Position numbers and translations under genes: made by a program. The notes beneath the pieces are model-generated. The model saw only the letters and a program-made list of their open reading frames with translations, made no database searches and was not told the DNA's origin. From NCBI GenBank assembly GCA_024642605.1, contig JAHEAT010000002.1, positions 1 to 38,335 of the forward strand: DNA of 38,335 nt, in the 5' to 3' direction. Positions within the stretch are counted from its first letter, which is position 1. Each line of letters opens with the position of its first letter. This stretch comes from Microbacteriaceae bacterium (GTDB lineage Bacteria > Actinomycetota > Actinomycetes > Actinomycetales > Microbacteriaceae). Shown here in pieces: positions 8,164-16,746 of this stretch.

Positions 8164-9255
8164 ATGACCATCGACTTTCGCAGTCTCCCCAAGATTTCGC
8201 TTCACGACCACCTAGACGGCGGCCTGCGCCCGCAGACCATTATCGAGTTGGCGTCTGAGATTGGCCACCAATTGCCTGCCGATAACGCAGCCGACTTAGG
8301 CGCTTGGTTTCAAGAGGCCGCCGACTCGGGTTCGCTGGTTCGCTACCTCGAGACGTTTGAGCACACCATTGCGGTGATGCAAACCAAGCACGGCCTTGCG
8401 CGAGTTGCTAGAGAGTTTGTGCTCGACCTACACGCCGACGGCGTGATCTACGGTGAACTTCGCTGGGCTCCCGAACAGCACTTGCGCTCGGGCCTTACGC
8501 TCGACGAAACCGTCGAAGCGGTGCAAGCCGGCATCGATGAAGCCATCGCGATTGTCGAAACCGAAGGCGACTACATTCAAGCGGGGCAGTTGGTAACGGC
8601 AATGCGTCACACCGACCGCGGCCTCGAGATTGCCGAGCTAGCGGTTCGTCACCGCGACAAGGGTGTGGTTGGCTTCGACATTGCCGGGCCTGAGGCTGGC
8701 TTTCTACCTCAGCGTCACAAGTTGGCCTTCGACTACCTCGCCGAGCAAATGTTTCCGGCCACGGTTCACGCCGGTGAAGCTGACGGAATCGAAAGCATTA
8801 AGGATGCCATCGTCAGCGGCCGTGCGCTTCGCCTGGGCCACGGCGTGCGCATCCGTGAAGACATCGAACTAACCCACATCGATGGTCAACTCGCCTCGGT
8901 AGAGTTTGGCGAGGTTTCGAACTGGGTGCACGACCGCCAAATCGCTCTCGAGCTTTCGCCATCTTCTAACCTTCAGACCGGCGCGATAGCAGCCTGGGGC
9001 ACTGCAATGACCGACCACCCGTTCGACCTGCTTTACAACCTAGGTTTCAACGTGACCGTAAACACCGACAATCGTTTGATGAGCGCAACCACCGTAACGC
9101 GCGAACTGGAGTTACTTACCGAAGCCTTCGAATACAACATCGACGACCTCGAGCAGTTTCAGATCAATGCCGCACGAGCCGCCTTCTTGCCGATCGAAGA
9201 ACGCGAAGTTCTGCTTGCGCACATCGAGGCAGGGTTCGCTAAGGCGCGAGGCTAA
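8164..9255 (+). CDS. add: Adenosine deaminase
   Basis: A 363-residue zinc-dependent deaminase converting adenosine and deoxyadenosine to inosine and deoxyinosine. Metal and catalytic residues are visible: HDH (His14, His16), HAGE (His202, Glu205), LGHGVRI, and NTDNRLMS for the aspartate pair region. Length is typical. It starts 63 bases after deoA with a purine-rich GAAGAGAAG ribosome binding site. Inosine made here is a substrate of the nearby purine-nucleoside phosphorylase. An adenine deaminase is less likely given the family motifs and nucleoside context. Confidence 0.94.
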   Translation: MTIDFRSLPKISLHDHLDGGLRPQTIIELASEIGHQLPADNAADLGAWFQEAADSGSLVRYLETFEHTIAVMQTKHGLARVAREFVLDLHADGVIYGELRWAPEQHLRSGLTLDETVEAVQAGIDEAIAIVETEGDYIQAGQLVTAMRHTDRGLEIAELAVRHRDKGVVGFDIAGPEAGFLPQRHKLAFDYLAEQMFPATVHAGEADGIESIKDAIVSGRALRLGHGVRIREDIELTHIDGQLASVEFGEVSNWVHDRQIALELSPSSNLQTGAIAAWGTAMTDHPFDLLYNLGFNVTVNTDNRLMSATTVTRELELLTEAFEYNIDDLEQFQINAARAAFLPIEEREVLLAHIEAGFAKARG

Positions 9256-9257
9256 CC

Positions 9258-9707
9258 TTGGCTGGTTCTGCACTGCTCGACGCATTTGCACCCGGTTCGA
9301 TTGCGGTAAGGGTGTCGGTTTCGAGTCGCGAGCATGCCATTTCGGCGGCCGGCGGGCTCTTGGTTGCCAGTGGGCGAACCACCGATGCCTACACCGACGC
9401 GATGCTCGCAGTGCTTGCCGACCTCGGGCCATACTTTGTCATCGCGCCTTCGATTGCCATCGCACATGCCCGACCATCTGAGGCGGTACTGTCGGCGGGG
9501 CTCTCGCTGGCGGTTTTGAGTCAACCGGTGCTGTTTGGCAATAGCTCTAACGATCCGGTTGGTCTGGTTTTTGGGTTGTGTGCACTCGACCACGACTCAC
9601 ACCTTGAGGTCTTGTCGCAGCTCGCCGAGGTGCTTACCGATGCCGAACGTGTGAACAACTTGTTAAATGCATCCACAGAAGCCGATATTCGGCGATTGCT
9701 CTTCTAA
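9258..9707 (+). CDS. PTS EIIA component, mannitol/fructose family
   Basis: A 149-residue PTS EIIA type-2 domain. The phosphorylated histidine is in IAHARPSE (His70), preceded by the conserved acidic helix DAYTDAMLAVLADLGPYFVIAPSIAIAH region. It starts at a TTG only 2 bases after the add stop codon, with GAGG upstream, so it is coupled to add. It is followed after 20 bases by an EIIB gene. No EIIC membrane component or general PTS gene is in the window. It may serve a transporter encoded elsewhere or a regulatory phosphorelay; the substrate cannot be inferred. Confidence 0.88.
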   Translation: MAGSALLDAFAPGSIAVRVSVSSREHAISAAGGLLVASGRTTDAYTDAMLAVLADLGPYFVIAPSIAIAHARPSEAVLSAGLSLAVLSQPVLFGNSSNDPVGLVFGLCALDHDSHLEVLSQLAEVLTDAERVNNLLNASTEADIRRLLF

Positions 9708-9727
9708 ACACCTGCGAGGATGTTTCA

Positions 9728-10000
9728 ATGCGAATAGTTGCGGTTTGTGGAATGGGTATCGGCACCAGCGTTCTTCTAAAGATGAACGTTGAGAAGGTGC
9801 TTGCACAGTTGGGAATTACCGCAACCGTAGAGGCTGTAGACATGACCACTGCGCGCGCCGCCGGTTTCGACGCCAACATCGTTATGACCACGCCCGACTT
9901 GGTGCCTTTGCTTCAGGGTTTAGCGGCTGAGATTATCGAGGTTGAGCACTTCTTCGACCTAGAAGAACTGCAGACTAAGCTCACTAAATCACTGCTCTAG
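9728..10000 (+). CDS. PTS EIIB component, ascorbate/lactose-like
   Basis: A 90-residue single-domain EIIB. The phosphocysteine loop VCGMGIGTS (Cys7) directly follows the first strand, as in ascorbate (UlaB-like) and related IIB proteins. GAGGAT upstream of the ATG is a fair ribosome binding site. It pairs with the preceding EIIA gene, but no IIC follows: the next gene is convergent and ends 8 bases away. The sugar specificity is unknown. Given its place at the end of a nucleoside-catabolism operon, the IIA-IIB pair may couple sugar status to nucleoside use, which is only a guess. Confidence 0.86.
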   Translation: MRIVAVCGMGIGTSVLLKMNVEKVLAQLGITATVEAVDMTTARAAGFDANIVMTTPDLVPLLQGLAAEIIEVEHFFDLEELQTKLTKSLL

Positions 10001-10008
10001 GTAGCGCC

Positions 10009-11643
10009 TTACTTCAACAGCTCCCGCATGGCGGCATCTAGTTGCTTTAGAGCCTGGGTTGCGCGTTCATCACTGGTGTCTTTTGCTTGCAGGTAGCACT
10101 TCAACTTTGGCTCGGTGCCGCTCGGGCGCACAATCACTCTGCGGCCGTCGGTCAGGTCGAAACGCAGCCCATCGGTTGGCGGCAATAACTCAGAACCCAA
10201 CGCTAGGTCGGTGAGTTTCACATCGACACCAGCAATCTGGGCAGGCGGTTGACTGCGCAAACGATGCATGATCTCACCGATGATCGAAGTGTCGGTCACG
10301 CGAATCGAGATTTGCCCAGTAGCAAAGTGACCGTAAAGTTCGGCGAGTTCGCCGATGTGCTGGTGAAGGGTCTTGCCGGCTTTGGCCAATTCGCTCACAA
10401 TGCTGGCCACCACTAGCGCTGCCGAGATGCCGTCTTTGTCGGGAGTGTGCGCCGGGTCAACGCTGTAACCGAGAGCTTCTTCGAAGCCAAAGATGAGGTC
10501 AGGTACCTTCGTAATCCATTTGAAGCCGGTGAGAGTTTCAACGAATCCGAGCCCGTTCACTCGAGCCACTTCGGCAAGTGAAGAACTCGAAACTATTGAG
10601 CAGGCGAGGTTGCCGCGCAAGCCCTGAGCCTTGGCCCTCGTGGCCGCCCAGTGGGCAAGCACCATGCCGAGTTGGTCACCGGTTAGACGCGTGAAGCCGT
10701 TCGGCGCGGGAATTCCGATGGCCAAACGATCGGCGTCGGGGTCGTTCGCCAATACCAAGTCGGCTTGCTCGGTGGTAGCGAGCTCAAAGGCTAGGTCAAG
10801 GGCTCCAGGCTCTTCGGGGTTCGGAAAATCAACGGTCGGAAAGGCTCCGTCTGGCTCAATCTGCTTCTCAACCACCAGCGGTTTAGGCAGCCCAGCGGCC
10901 TCAAACAGCGGCGCAATGGTTGCCCAGCCAACGCCGTGCATGGCCGTGTAAACAATCTTCAGGTCGCCGTTTGAAGGCTCGACTAACTTGAGGGTTTGAT
11001 CGCGGTACGCCTCGCGAATCGAGCGCCCGAGAACTTGAACTTTTTGAGATTTTTGCATTTCGTTGAACGTGATGGTTGCGGCAACCTCGTTGATTTGCGC
11101 GGCGATTTGCGAATCGGTTGGCGAAATGATCTGACCGCCGCCATTGTTGCCGCCGAGGTAAACCTTGTAGCCGTTGTCGCCCTTGGGGTTGTGCGACGCG
11201 GTCACCATGACTCCGGCCGAGAGGTTGAGGTGCTTCACTGCAAACGCAACGAGTGGGGTCGGGCACATGACATCCGATAGCAAAACACGAACGCCGGCAC
11301 CCGCCATGATCTCGGCGCTGTCGCGTGCAAAGATGTCGCTATTAACGCGACCGTCGAAGCCAATCACCACGCTGGGCACTTCGCCTTCGCCGGCATTAGC
11401 GAGAAGGTAACGAGCCAAGCCCAGTGCCGCCTGCCCCACGAGTACGCGGTTCATGCGATTTGGGCCAGCGCCAAGCTCGCCGCGCAAACCAGCGGTACCA
11501 AATGCCAGTCGGCTGCCAAACCGAGATTGCAGAGCAGTTAGGTCTAGCGAGTCAATAATGTCGGAAAGCTCTTCGCGCGTTTTGACGTCGGGGTCTTGGG
11601 TCAGCCAAGCCTCAGCTTGAAGCAGCAGTTCTGCGAGCGGCAT
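10009..11643 (-). CDS. Phosphomannomutase/phosphoglucomutase family enzyme
   Basis: A 544-residue alpha-D-phosphohexomutase. All four family motifs are intact: FGTAGLRG near residue 48, the catalytic phosphoserine TASHNPKG (Ser150), the metal site NDPDADRL (Asp301, Asp303, Asp305), and the phosphate-binding RPSGTEPKLK near the C-terminus. It lies 3 bases after the punA stop codon, so the two are coupled. Members of this long actinobacterial subgroup are usually annotated as phospho-sugar mutase. Next to punA it could interconvert ribose 1-phosphate and ribose 5-phosphate, in addition to or instead of hexose phosphates. Specificity is uncertain. Confidence 0.93.
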   Translation of the reverse strand: MPLAELLLQAEAWLTQDPDVKTREELSDIIDSLDLTALQSRFGSRLAFGTAGLRGELGAGPNRMNRVLVGQAALGLARYLLANAGEGEVPSVVIGFDGRVNSDIFARDSAEIMAGAGVRVLLSDVMCPTPLVAFAVKHLNLSAGVMVTASHNPKGDNGYKVYLGGNNGGGQIISPTDSQIAAQINEVAATITFNEMQKSQKVQVLGRSIREAYRDQTLKLVEPSNGDLKIVYTAMHGVGWATIAPLFEAAGLPKPLVVEKQIEPDGAFPTVDFPNPEEPGALDLAFELATTEQADLVLANDPDADRLAIGIPAPNGFTRLTGDQLGMVLAHWAATRAKAQGLRGNLACSIVSSSSLAEVARVNGLGFVETLTGFKWITKVPDLIFGFEEALGYSVDPAHTPDKDGISAALVVASIVSELAKAGKTLHQHIGELAELYGHFATGQISIRVTDTSIIGEIMHRLRSQPPAQIAGVDVKLTDLALGSELLPPTDGLRFDLTDGRRVIVRPSGTEPKLKCYLQAKDTSDERATQALKQLDAAMRELLK

Positions 11644-11646
11644 GAT

Positions 11647-12465
11647 TTAGAGCTTTGCCACAATCTCGGCGAGCAGAGCGCTAATTACCGGTTCGGCCGC
11701 CTTGCCAGCAGCCAAAACTTCTTCGTGGCTGAGTGGATGGTCTTGGATGCCCGCTGCCAAGTTGGTCATTAGCGACAGGCCCAGAATCTCCATGCCAGCC
11801 TCTCGAGCGGCAATGGCTTCGAGCCCGGTAGACATGCCAACGAGGTGACCGCCGATGGCCTTCACCATCTGAACCTCGGCAGGGGTTTCATAGTGCGGGC
11901 CGCGAAACTGAGCGTAGATGCCCTCTTCTAGGTCGGGCTTCACGCTCTTGGCCAATTCGCGCAGTCTCGGCGAGTAGAGATCGGTGAGGTCGACAAACTT
12001 AGCGCCTTCGAGTGGGCTGGTTGCGGTGAGGTTGATGTGGTCGGTTAGCAGCACCGGTATGCCGTTTGACCAGTGCGACTTAATTCCGCCGGCACCGTTG
12101 GTGAGAATCATCGTTGATGCGCCGGCCGCTGCAGCGGTGCGAACACCGTGAACCACGCGGCGAACGCCGTGGCCTTCGTAAAGGTGGGTTCGAGCACCAA
12201 GCACCAATGCTTGCTTTCCACTCGGAAGCGCGATTGAACGAATGGTTGAAACATGACCCTCAACAGCCGACTTAGCAAAACCAGGAATCTCGGATGCATC
12301 GAGGGTGGCGATGGTTTCACCGATAAGGTCGGCAGCCTTCGACCAGCCCGAGCCCAAGGTCAAAGCGATGTCGTGCTTTGCCACACCGGTCTTTTCGGCG
12401 ATAACTTTGGCAGCAAGAGCTGCTACGTCGAAGGGGTTGTTGTTCAGATCATCCAAAGGGTTCAT
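11647..12465 (-). CDS. punA: Purine-nucleoside phosphorylase (trimeric type)
   Basis: A 272-residue PNP cleaving inosine and guanosine to base and ribose 1-phosphate. Diagnostic segments are the phosphate loop GSGW, RTHLYEGHGVRRVVHGVR, LTNGAGGI, the FRGPHYETPAE segment, and GMSTGLEAIAAREAG followed by TNLAAG. It forms a two-gene operon with the mutase downstream and stands opposite the forward adenosine deaminase operon, completing a nucleoside-to-pentose-phosphate route. The ATG at 12465 is 8 bases from a TAGACT hexamer, implying a leaderless message. It is divergent from the LpdA-like gene. Confidence 0.95.
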   Translation of the reverse strand: MNPLDDLNNNPFDVAALAAKVIAEKTGVAKHDIALTLGSGWSKAADLIGETIATLDASEIPGFAKSAVEGHVSTIRSIALPSGKQALVLGARTHLYEGHGVRRVVHGVRTAAAAGASTMILTNGAGGIKSHWSNGIPVLLTDHINLTATSPLEGAKFVDLTDLYSPRLRELAKSVKPDLEEGIYAQFRGPHYETPAEVQMVKAIGGHLVGMSTGLEAIAAREAGMEILGLSLMTNLAAGIQDHPLSHEEVLAAGKAAEPVISALLAEIVAKL

Positions 12466-12472
12466 GATTTTC

Positions 12473-12478
12473 AGTCTA
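12473..12478 (-). promoter_or_regulatory. -10-like hexamer of a leaderless promoter for punA
   Basis: TAGACT on the minus strand, last T 8 bases from the A of the ATG at 12465. No Shine-Dalgarno is visible. Confidence 0.5.
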
Positions 12479-12515
12479 TTCGGGTGCTGTTTAGGAAATC
12501 GCTACGACAAACGGC

Positions 12516-12521
12516 AAGAAT
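12516..12521 (+). promoter_or_regulatory. -10-like hexamer of a leaderless promoter for the LpdA-like gene
   Basis: AAGAAT with its last T 7 bases before the GTG at 12528. The intervening AGAGGG touches the start codon, so it is too close to be a ribosome binding site. Confidence 0.4.
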
Positions 12522-12527
12522 AGAGGG

Positions 12528-13940
12528 GTGAGCGACAAGAACAAAAAACATCACATCGTGATTATCGGTGGCGGCCCCGGCGGATACGAAGCGGCTTTGG
12601 CCGGAGTGCAGCTGGGTGCTCAAGTAACCCTCATCGAACGCAACGGAGTTGGCGGAAGTGCCGTACTTACCGATGTCGTGCCATCGAAGGGGCTCATTGC
12701 CACGGCGGAGGCAGCAAATGCGGTTCGTCACGCAGCAGAGCTAGGTATTCGCTTCAAGTCAGCCGGCAAATCGGTACATCCAGAGGTTGACATCGATCTC
12801 GGCGCAATCAATGAACGCCTGCTAGCCATCGCCCGCGAACAGTCGGCCGACATGCAAGCCGAGCTCACTAGCCAAGGGGTGCAGTTTATTCACGGCAGTG
12901 GACGCCTCGACGGAAACCACCATGTGATTGCCACTCACCAAAACGGCAAAGAAGAACGCATCGAAGCCAAGACCATCATCGTGGCGGTGGGAGCACACCC
13001 GCGCACGCTGCCAACCGCAAAGCCAGACGGCGAACGCATTCTTACCTGGCTCGACCTCTACAGCCTCACCGAAGTTCCAGAGCACATGATTGTTGTGGGT
13101 TCAGGTGTTACCGGTGCCGAGTTCGCTTCGGCGTTCGCCGGCTTGGGCTCGCAGGTCACTCTAATTTCTAGCCGCGACACCGTGCTACCGAGTGAAGACA
13201 AGGATGCCGCCGAACTCATCGAACGCGTCTTTAGGCGTCAGGGCATGCAGGTGCTCAACAAGTCACGAGCCGAATCGGTGGTCAACACAGGAAATGGCGT
13301 TGAAGTTACTCTTGGGGATGGCTCGACCATCACCGGAACGCACGCGCTGATTGCCGTTGGTGCGATTCCGAACACCGAAGGGTTGGCGCTGGTGGAGGCT
13401 GGCGTAGAACTCACCGAATCTGGACACATCAAGGTCAACAAGGTGGCTCGAACCTCGCGTGCCAACGTCTACGCGGTCGGTGACTGCACCGACTTTTTGC
13501 CACTTGCATCGGTAAGCGCAATGCAGGGTCGCACGGCCGTGTTTCACACCCTGGGCGATGTTGCAGCGCCAACTCAGTTGCGCAATGTGGCAGCCAACGT
13601 ATTTACCCAGCCAGAAATCGCTTCGGTTGGTTGGCAGCAGTCGGCTATAGAGGCGGGATTAGTCAACGGCTCAATTCATAAGATCATGCTCGAGGTGAAT
13701 CCTCGTGCAAAAATCTCTGGAATCGAAGATGGCTTCATAAAGCTGTTTGCCTCTACCGGTGGCACCGTCATCGGCGGCGTAGTGGTCGGGCCTAAGGCCT
13801 CTGAGTTGATTTACCCGATTGCCATTGCTGTCGAAAATCGACTGACCGTAGACGAGGTTGCCAAAACCTTCGCTGTTTACCCTTCGCTAAGCGGATCGAT
13901 TACCGAAGCCGCTAGAGCGCTGCACATTCCGAACGTTTAG
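12528..13940 (+). CDS. LpdA-like NAD(P)H quinone dehydrogenase (lipoamide dehydrogenase fold)
   Basis: A 470-residue flavoprotein of the pyridine nucleotide-disulfide reductase fold. It has the FAD motif GGGPGGYEAA, a second dinucleotide motif VVGSGVTGAEFASAFAGLG, and the C-terminal dimerisation domain. The position of the redox disulfide (CxxxxC in true lipoamide dehydrogenases) reads GGSAVLTDVVPSK with no cysteine, and the C-terminal His-Glu dyad is replaced by YPSLSGS. It therefore cannot reduce lipoamide. Mycobacterial LpdA (Rv3303c), which acts on quinones, shows the same type of loss and is the best functional model. GTG start, apparently leaderless. The stop overlaps the SPFH gene end by 4 bases in convergent orientation. 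Confidence 0.87.
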   Translation: MSDKNKKHHIVIIGGGPGGYEAALAGVQLGAQVTLIERNGVGGSAVLTDVVPSKGLIATAEAANAVRHAAELGIRFKSAGKSVHPEVDIDLGAINERLLAIAREQSADMQAELTSQGVQFIHGSGRLDGNHHVIATHQNGKEERIEAKTIIVAVGAHPRTLPTAKPDGERILTWLDLYSLTEVPEHMIVVGSGVTGAEFASAFAGLGSQVTLISSRDTVLPSEDKDAAELIERVFRRQGMQVLNKSRAESVVNTGNGVEVTLGDGSTITGTHALIAVGAIPNTEGLALVEAGVELTESGHIKVNKVARTSRANVYAVGDCTDFLPLASVSAMQGRTAVFHTLGDVAAPTQLRNVAANVFTQPEIASVGWQQSAIEAGLVNGSIHKIMLEVNPRAKISGIEDGFIKLFASTGGTVIGGVVVGPKASELIYPIAIAVENRLTVDEVAKTFAVYPSLSGSITEAARALHIPNV

Positions 13941-14905
13941 GCCTTTGGCTTGCGAGCCGACTTTGCCTTCTCGGTTACCGTCATAGCCTGCAGGCGGCGC
14001 ATTGCGTCGTCACCGGTTTGAATGTTTCCATCGATAAAGATCGTGTTGCCGGCACCTTCGCGAGCGGCGTCGCGAATGGTTTCGGTCCACATCGAGAACG
14101 CCAGCAGTGCCGGGTCTAGCCCGTGCTTTTCGAGCAGTTCGGCTGACTCACCAAAACCCTCGGCAAGGGCCTTACGGAACATCGCCAAACCTTCACCCCG
14201 TAGACGAGCCGCGGTAGCTTCGTTTTCGGCTGAGATGCGAATCGCGGCACCCTCGGCCTCGGCGGCCTTGGTGCGGGTGATTAGCAGAGCCTGACCTTCA
14301 GCTTCGGCAGCAATCTTCTGGTTGGTGGCGGCCACGATGCGAGCCATTGAGTCGGTAACTTCTTTGTCGAACGCGAGCTCGGTAATCTGCAGGTCGATAA
14401 CGGTGTAACCCCAACCGGAGAGCTGTTCGTCAAGAGTCGATTTGGCGTGGTTGACGATTTCACCGCGCAGCCCGAGCACCTCAGACTGCTTGCGGGTTGC
14501 GACGAATTCACGCACCGAGGCCTCGACCGCGCTGAGTAACGCGATGTCGAAAGATTTTTCGTCGATGAACTTGAACGCTACGGTCTTTACGGTTTCTGGT
14601 TCGTGGTCGCTAACGGTGAAGATCACGGTGGCGGTGAAGTAGACCACGGCCTGGTCGCTGGTGATGGTTTTGAACTGCAACTGCTTGGTGCGGTTCTGAA
14701 TTGGAACGATGCGGTTGATGCGCTCGAAGAATGGAATAAGCACGTTTAGGCCCGGGCGCAGCACGCGGCGGTACTTGCCGAACAGCGTGACTACGGCAAC
14801 GGTGGCTTGGTTTACCACTTTGAAAGATGAGAACAGGAGCGCCAGCAAAACTATGGCTAGAACGGCATAGCCAACGAGATTGAAGATCGAGTCGAGAGTA
14901 GTCAT
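13937..14905 (-). CDS. SPFH/band-7 membrane protein (stomatin-like)
   Basis: A 322-residue protein with an N-terminal membrane helix (about residues 9-28) followed by an SPFH/prohibitin domain (FGKYRRVLRPGLNVLIPFFERI) and a long Ala/Glu-rich coiled coil near residues 180-240 (AATNQKIAAEAEGQ, TKAAEAEGAAI). Such proteins form large membrane-attached rings that organise lipid domains or regulate membrane proteases. No NfeD or FtsH partner gene is adjacent. The ATG at 14905 lies 7 bases from a TAGGTT hexamer, so it is probably leaderless. A specific role cannot be assigned. Confidence 0.9.
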   Translation of the reverse strand: MTTLDSIFNLVGYAVLAIVLLALLFSSFKVVNQATVAVVTLFGKYRRVLRPGLNVLIPFFERINRIVPIQNRTKQLQFKTITSDQAVVYFTATVIFTVSDHEPETVKTVAFKFIDEKSFDIALLSAVEASVREFVATRKQSEVLGLRGEIVNHAKSTLDEQLSGWGYTVIDLQITELAFDKEVTDSMARIVAATNQKIAAEAEGQALLITRTKAAEAEGAAIRISAENEATAARLRGEGLAMFRKALAEGFGESAELLEKHGLDPALLAFSMWTETIRDAAREGAGNTIFIDGNIQTGDDAMRRLQAMTVTEKAKSARKPKA

Positions 14906-14911
14906 GGCTCT

Positions 14912-14917
14912 AACCTA
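14912..14917 (-). promoter_or_regulatory. -10-like hexamer of a leaderless promoter for the SPFH gene
   Basis: TAGGTT on the minus strand with its last T 7 bases from the A of the ATG at 14905. Identical hexamer and spacing to manC. Confidence 0.55.
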
Positions 14918-14934
14918 CTGCCAACGAGCGACAG

Positions 14935-14953
14935 GCTAAAGAAAATTTTTAGC
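14935..14953. terminator. Short stem-loop directly after the carboxylase alpha gene
   Basis: A 6-bp inverted repeat (GCTAAA / TTTAGC) with a 7-base A/T-rich loop that starts at the last base of the stop codon of the carboxylase alpha gene. It resembles the stem at 574-591. It may mark the 3' end of the message. It lacks a clear U-tract beyond the stem, so this is tentative. Confidence 0.3.
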
Positions 14954-16734
14954 TAGTCTTCGAATTCCAGGAGGACGGTTCCGGCCGGCACCGTTTCGCC
15001 AACCGATGCGCTGATCGACTTGATCTTGCCGGCGCGGTGTGCGGTCATGGGTTGTTCCATCTTCATGGCTTCGAGAACCACCACTAGCTCACCCTCGGCA
15101 ACATCCTGGCCAACTTCAACGGCGATCTTCACCACGGTTGACTGCATCGGTGCCTTGAGTGCGCTACCGGTGTTGCCTCCTGCCGCAGCGCCTCCGCTCG
15201 AACTACGCTTTGGTGCTACCTTGGCCGAAGCCGAACCAGAACCAACCAGTCGAGCTGGTAACGAAACTTCGATGCGCTTTCCGCCTACTTCGACCGTAAC
15301 GTTTGTGCGTTCAACCGGTGCCGAGGCCTCGTCGTGGGTGCCGCCCCAAGCCGGAATGTCGTTGTTCCATTCGGTTTCGATCCAGCGAGTGTAGATGCCA
15401 AACTTGCCAGTCTTTTGGTCGCCGATGAAAGCGGGGTCGTTCACAATTTTGCGGTGGAAAGGGAGAACCGTAGGCAGGCCTTCAACCTGCATTTCGGCAA
15501 GTGCTCGCCGGCTGCGCTCGAGTGCCTGTTCGCGAGTTGCACCCGTGACGATTAACTTGGCAACCATCGAGTCGAAAGAACCCGAAATCTCATCGCCGCT
15601 TTCAACACCGGTGTCGACGCGCACGCCTGGGCCGCTTGGAGCTTTGAAAACTTTGACCGGGCCGGGAGCAGGCATGAAGTTTCGACCGGCGTCTTCGCCG
15701 TTGATGCGAAACTCAAACGAGTGACCGCGAATCTCTGGGTCGGCGTAGTCGAGGGTGCCACCTTCGGCAATACGAAACTGCTCGCGTACTAGGTCTATGC
15801 CGGTTACTTCTTCAGAAACTGGGTGTTCCACCTGAAGCCGGGTGTTTACTTCGAGGAATGAGATTGTGCCGTCTTGTGCTACCAAGAATTCGCAGGTGCC
15901 AGCGCCCTGGTAGCCAACCTCTTTGAGAATTTCTTTCGATGAGTCGTAGAGACGCTTGATTTGCTCTTCGGTGAGAAACGGAGCCGGGGCTTCTTCGACA
16001 AGCTTCTGGTGGCGACGCTGCAGCGAGCAGTCGCGGGTTGAAACAACCACTACGTTTCCGTAGGCATCTGCAAGGCATTGAGTTTCTACGTGGCGTGGCT
16101 TCTCGAGGTACTTCTCAACGAAGCACTCTCCGCGGCCGAAAGCAGCGATCGCTTCGCGGGTTGCAGACTCGAATAGTTCTTGAACTTCTTCTTGCTTATA
16201 TGCCACCTTGATGCCGCGGCCGCCCCCGCCAAAAGCGGCCTTGATAGCAACCGGAAGGCCGTGAATCTTTACGAAGTCGAGAACCTCTTGACCACCAGAA
16301 ACAGGATTAATCGTTCCGGGAGCGAGTGGAGCACCAACCTTTTCGGCAACATGACGGGCGGAAACCTTATCGCCAAGACGCTCGATAGCCTCTGGGCTCG
16401 GGCCAATCCAGATCAGACCAGCTGCGATAACCGCACGGGCAAACTCGGCATTTTCTGCCAAGAAGCCGTAACCCGGGTGAACTGCGTCGGCACCCGATGC
16501 CTTGGCGGCTCCAAGAATCTTCTCGATAACCAGGTAGGTTTCAGGACCCGTGGTGCCGTGAAGCGCATAGGCCTCATCGGCTAGCTTGACGTGCATCGCG
16601 TCGCGATCTTGGTCGGCGTATACCGCCACAGATGCGATGCCCGAATCGCGTGCGGCTCGAGCAATTCGAACGGCAATCTCGCCTCGGTTGGCGATGAGCA
16701 CCTTGGTGATCTTTTTTGATGCAGTCATAGTCAT
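14953..16734 (-). CDS. Acyl-CoA carboxylase alpha chain (biotin carboxylase + BCCP)
   Basis: A 593-residue fusion of biotin carboxylase and biotin carboxyl carrier protein, as in actinobacterial AccA3-type subunits of acetyl/propionyl-CoA carboxylase. It has the N-terminal carboxylase motif [17 protein letters not shown], the ATP-grasp glycine loop [11 protein letters not shown], and [18 protein letters not shown]. An Ala/Ser-rich linker precedes the BCCP domain, whose EAMKMEQP motif carries the biotinylated lysine (about Lys558). It should pair with the beta and epsilon subunits encoded 7 kb to the right and be biotinylated by BirA. Two ATGs compete (16734, 16728); a TAGGCT hexamer 9 bases before the second could be an internal promoter. 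Confidence 0.96.
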   Translation of the reverse strand: MTMTASKKITKVLIANRGEIAVRIARAARDSGIASVAVYADQDRDAMHVKLADEAYALHGTTGPETYLVIEKILGAAKASGADAVHPGYGFLAENAEFARAVIAAGLIWIGPSPEAIERLGDKVSARHVAEKVGAPLAPGTINPVSGGQEVLDFVKIHGLPVAIKAAFGGGGRGIKVAYKQEEVQELFESATREAIAAFGRGECFVEKYLEKPRHVETQCLADAYGNVVVVSTRDCSLQRRHQKLVEEAPAPFLTEEQIKRLYDSSKEILKEVGYQGAGTCEFLVAQDGTISFLEVNTRLQVEHPVSEEVTGIDLVREQFRIAEGGTLDYADPEIRGHSFEFRINGEDAGRNFMPAPGPVKVFKAPSGPGVRVDTGVESGDEISGSFDSMVAKLIVTGATREQALERSRRALAEMQVEGLPTVLPFHRKIVNDPAFIGDQKTGKFGIYTRWIETEWNNDIPAWGGTHDEASAPVERTNVTVEVGGKRIEVSLPARLVGSGSASAKVAPKRSSSGGAAAGGNTGSALKAPMQSTVVKIAVEVGQDVAEGELVVVLEAMKMEQPMTAHRAGKIKSISASVGETVPAGTVLLEFED

Positions 16735-16746
16735 CTAGCCTAGCGA

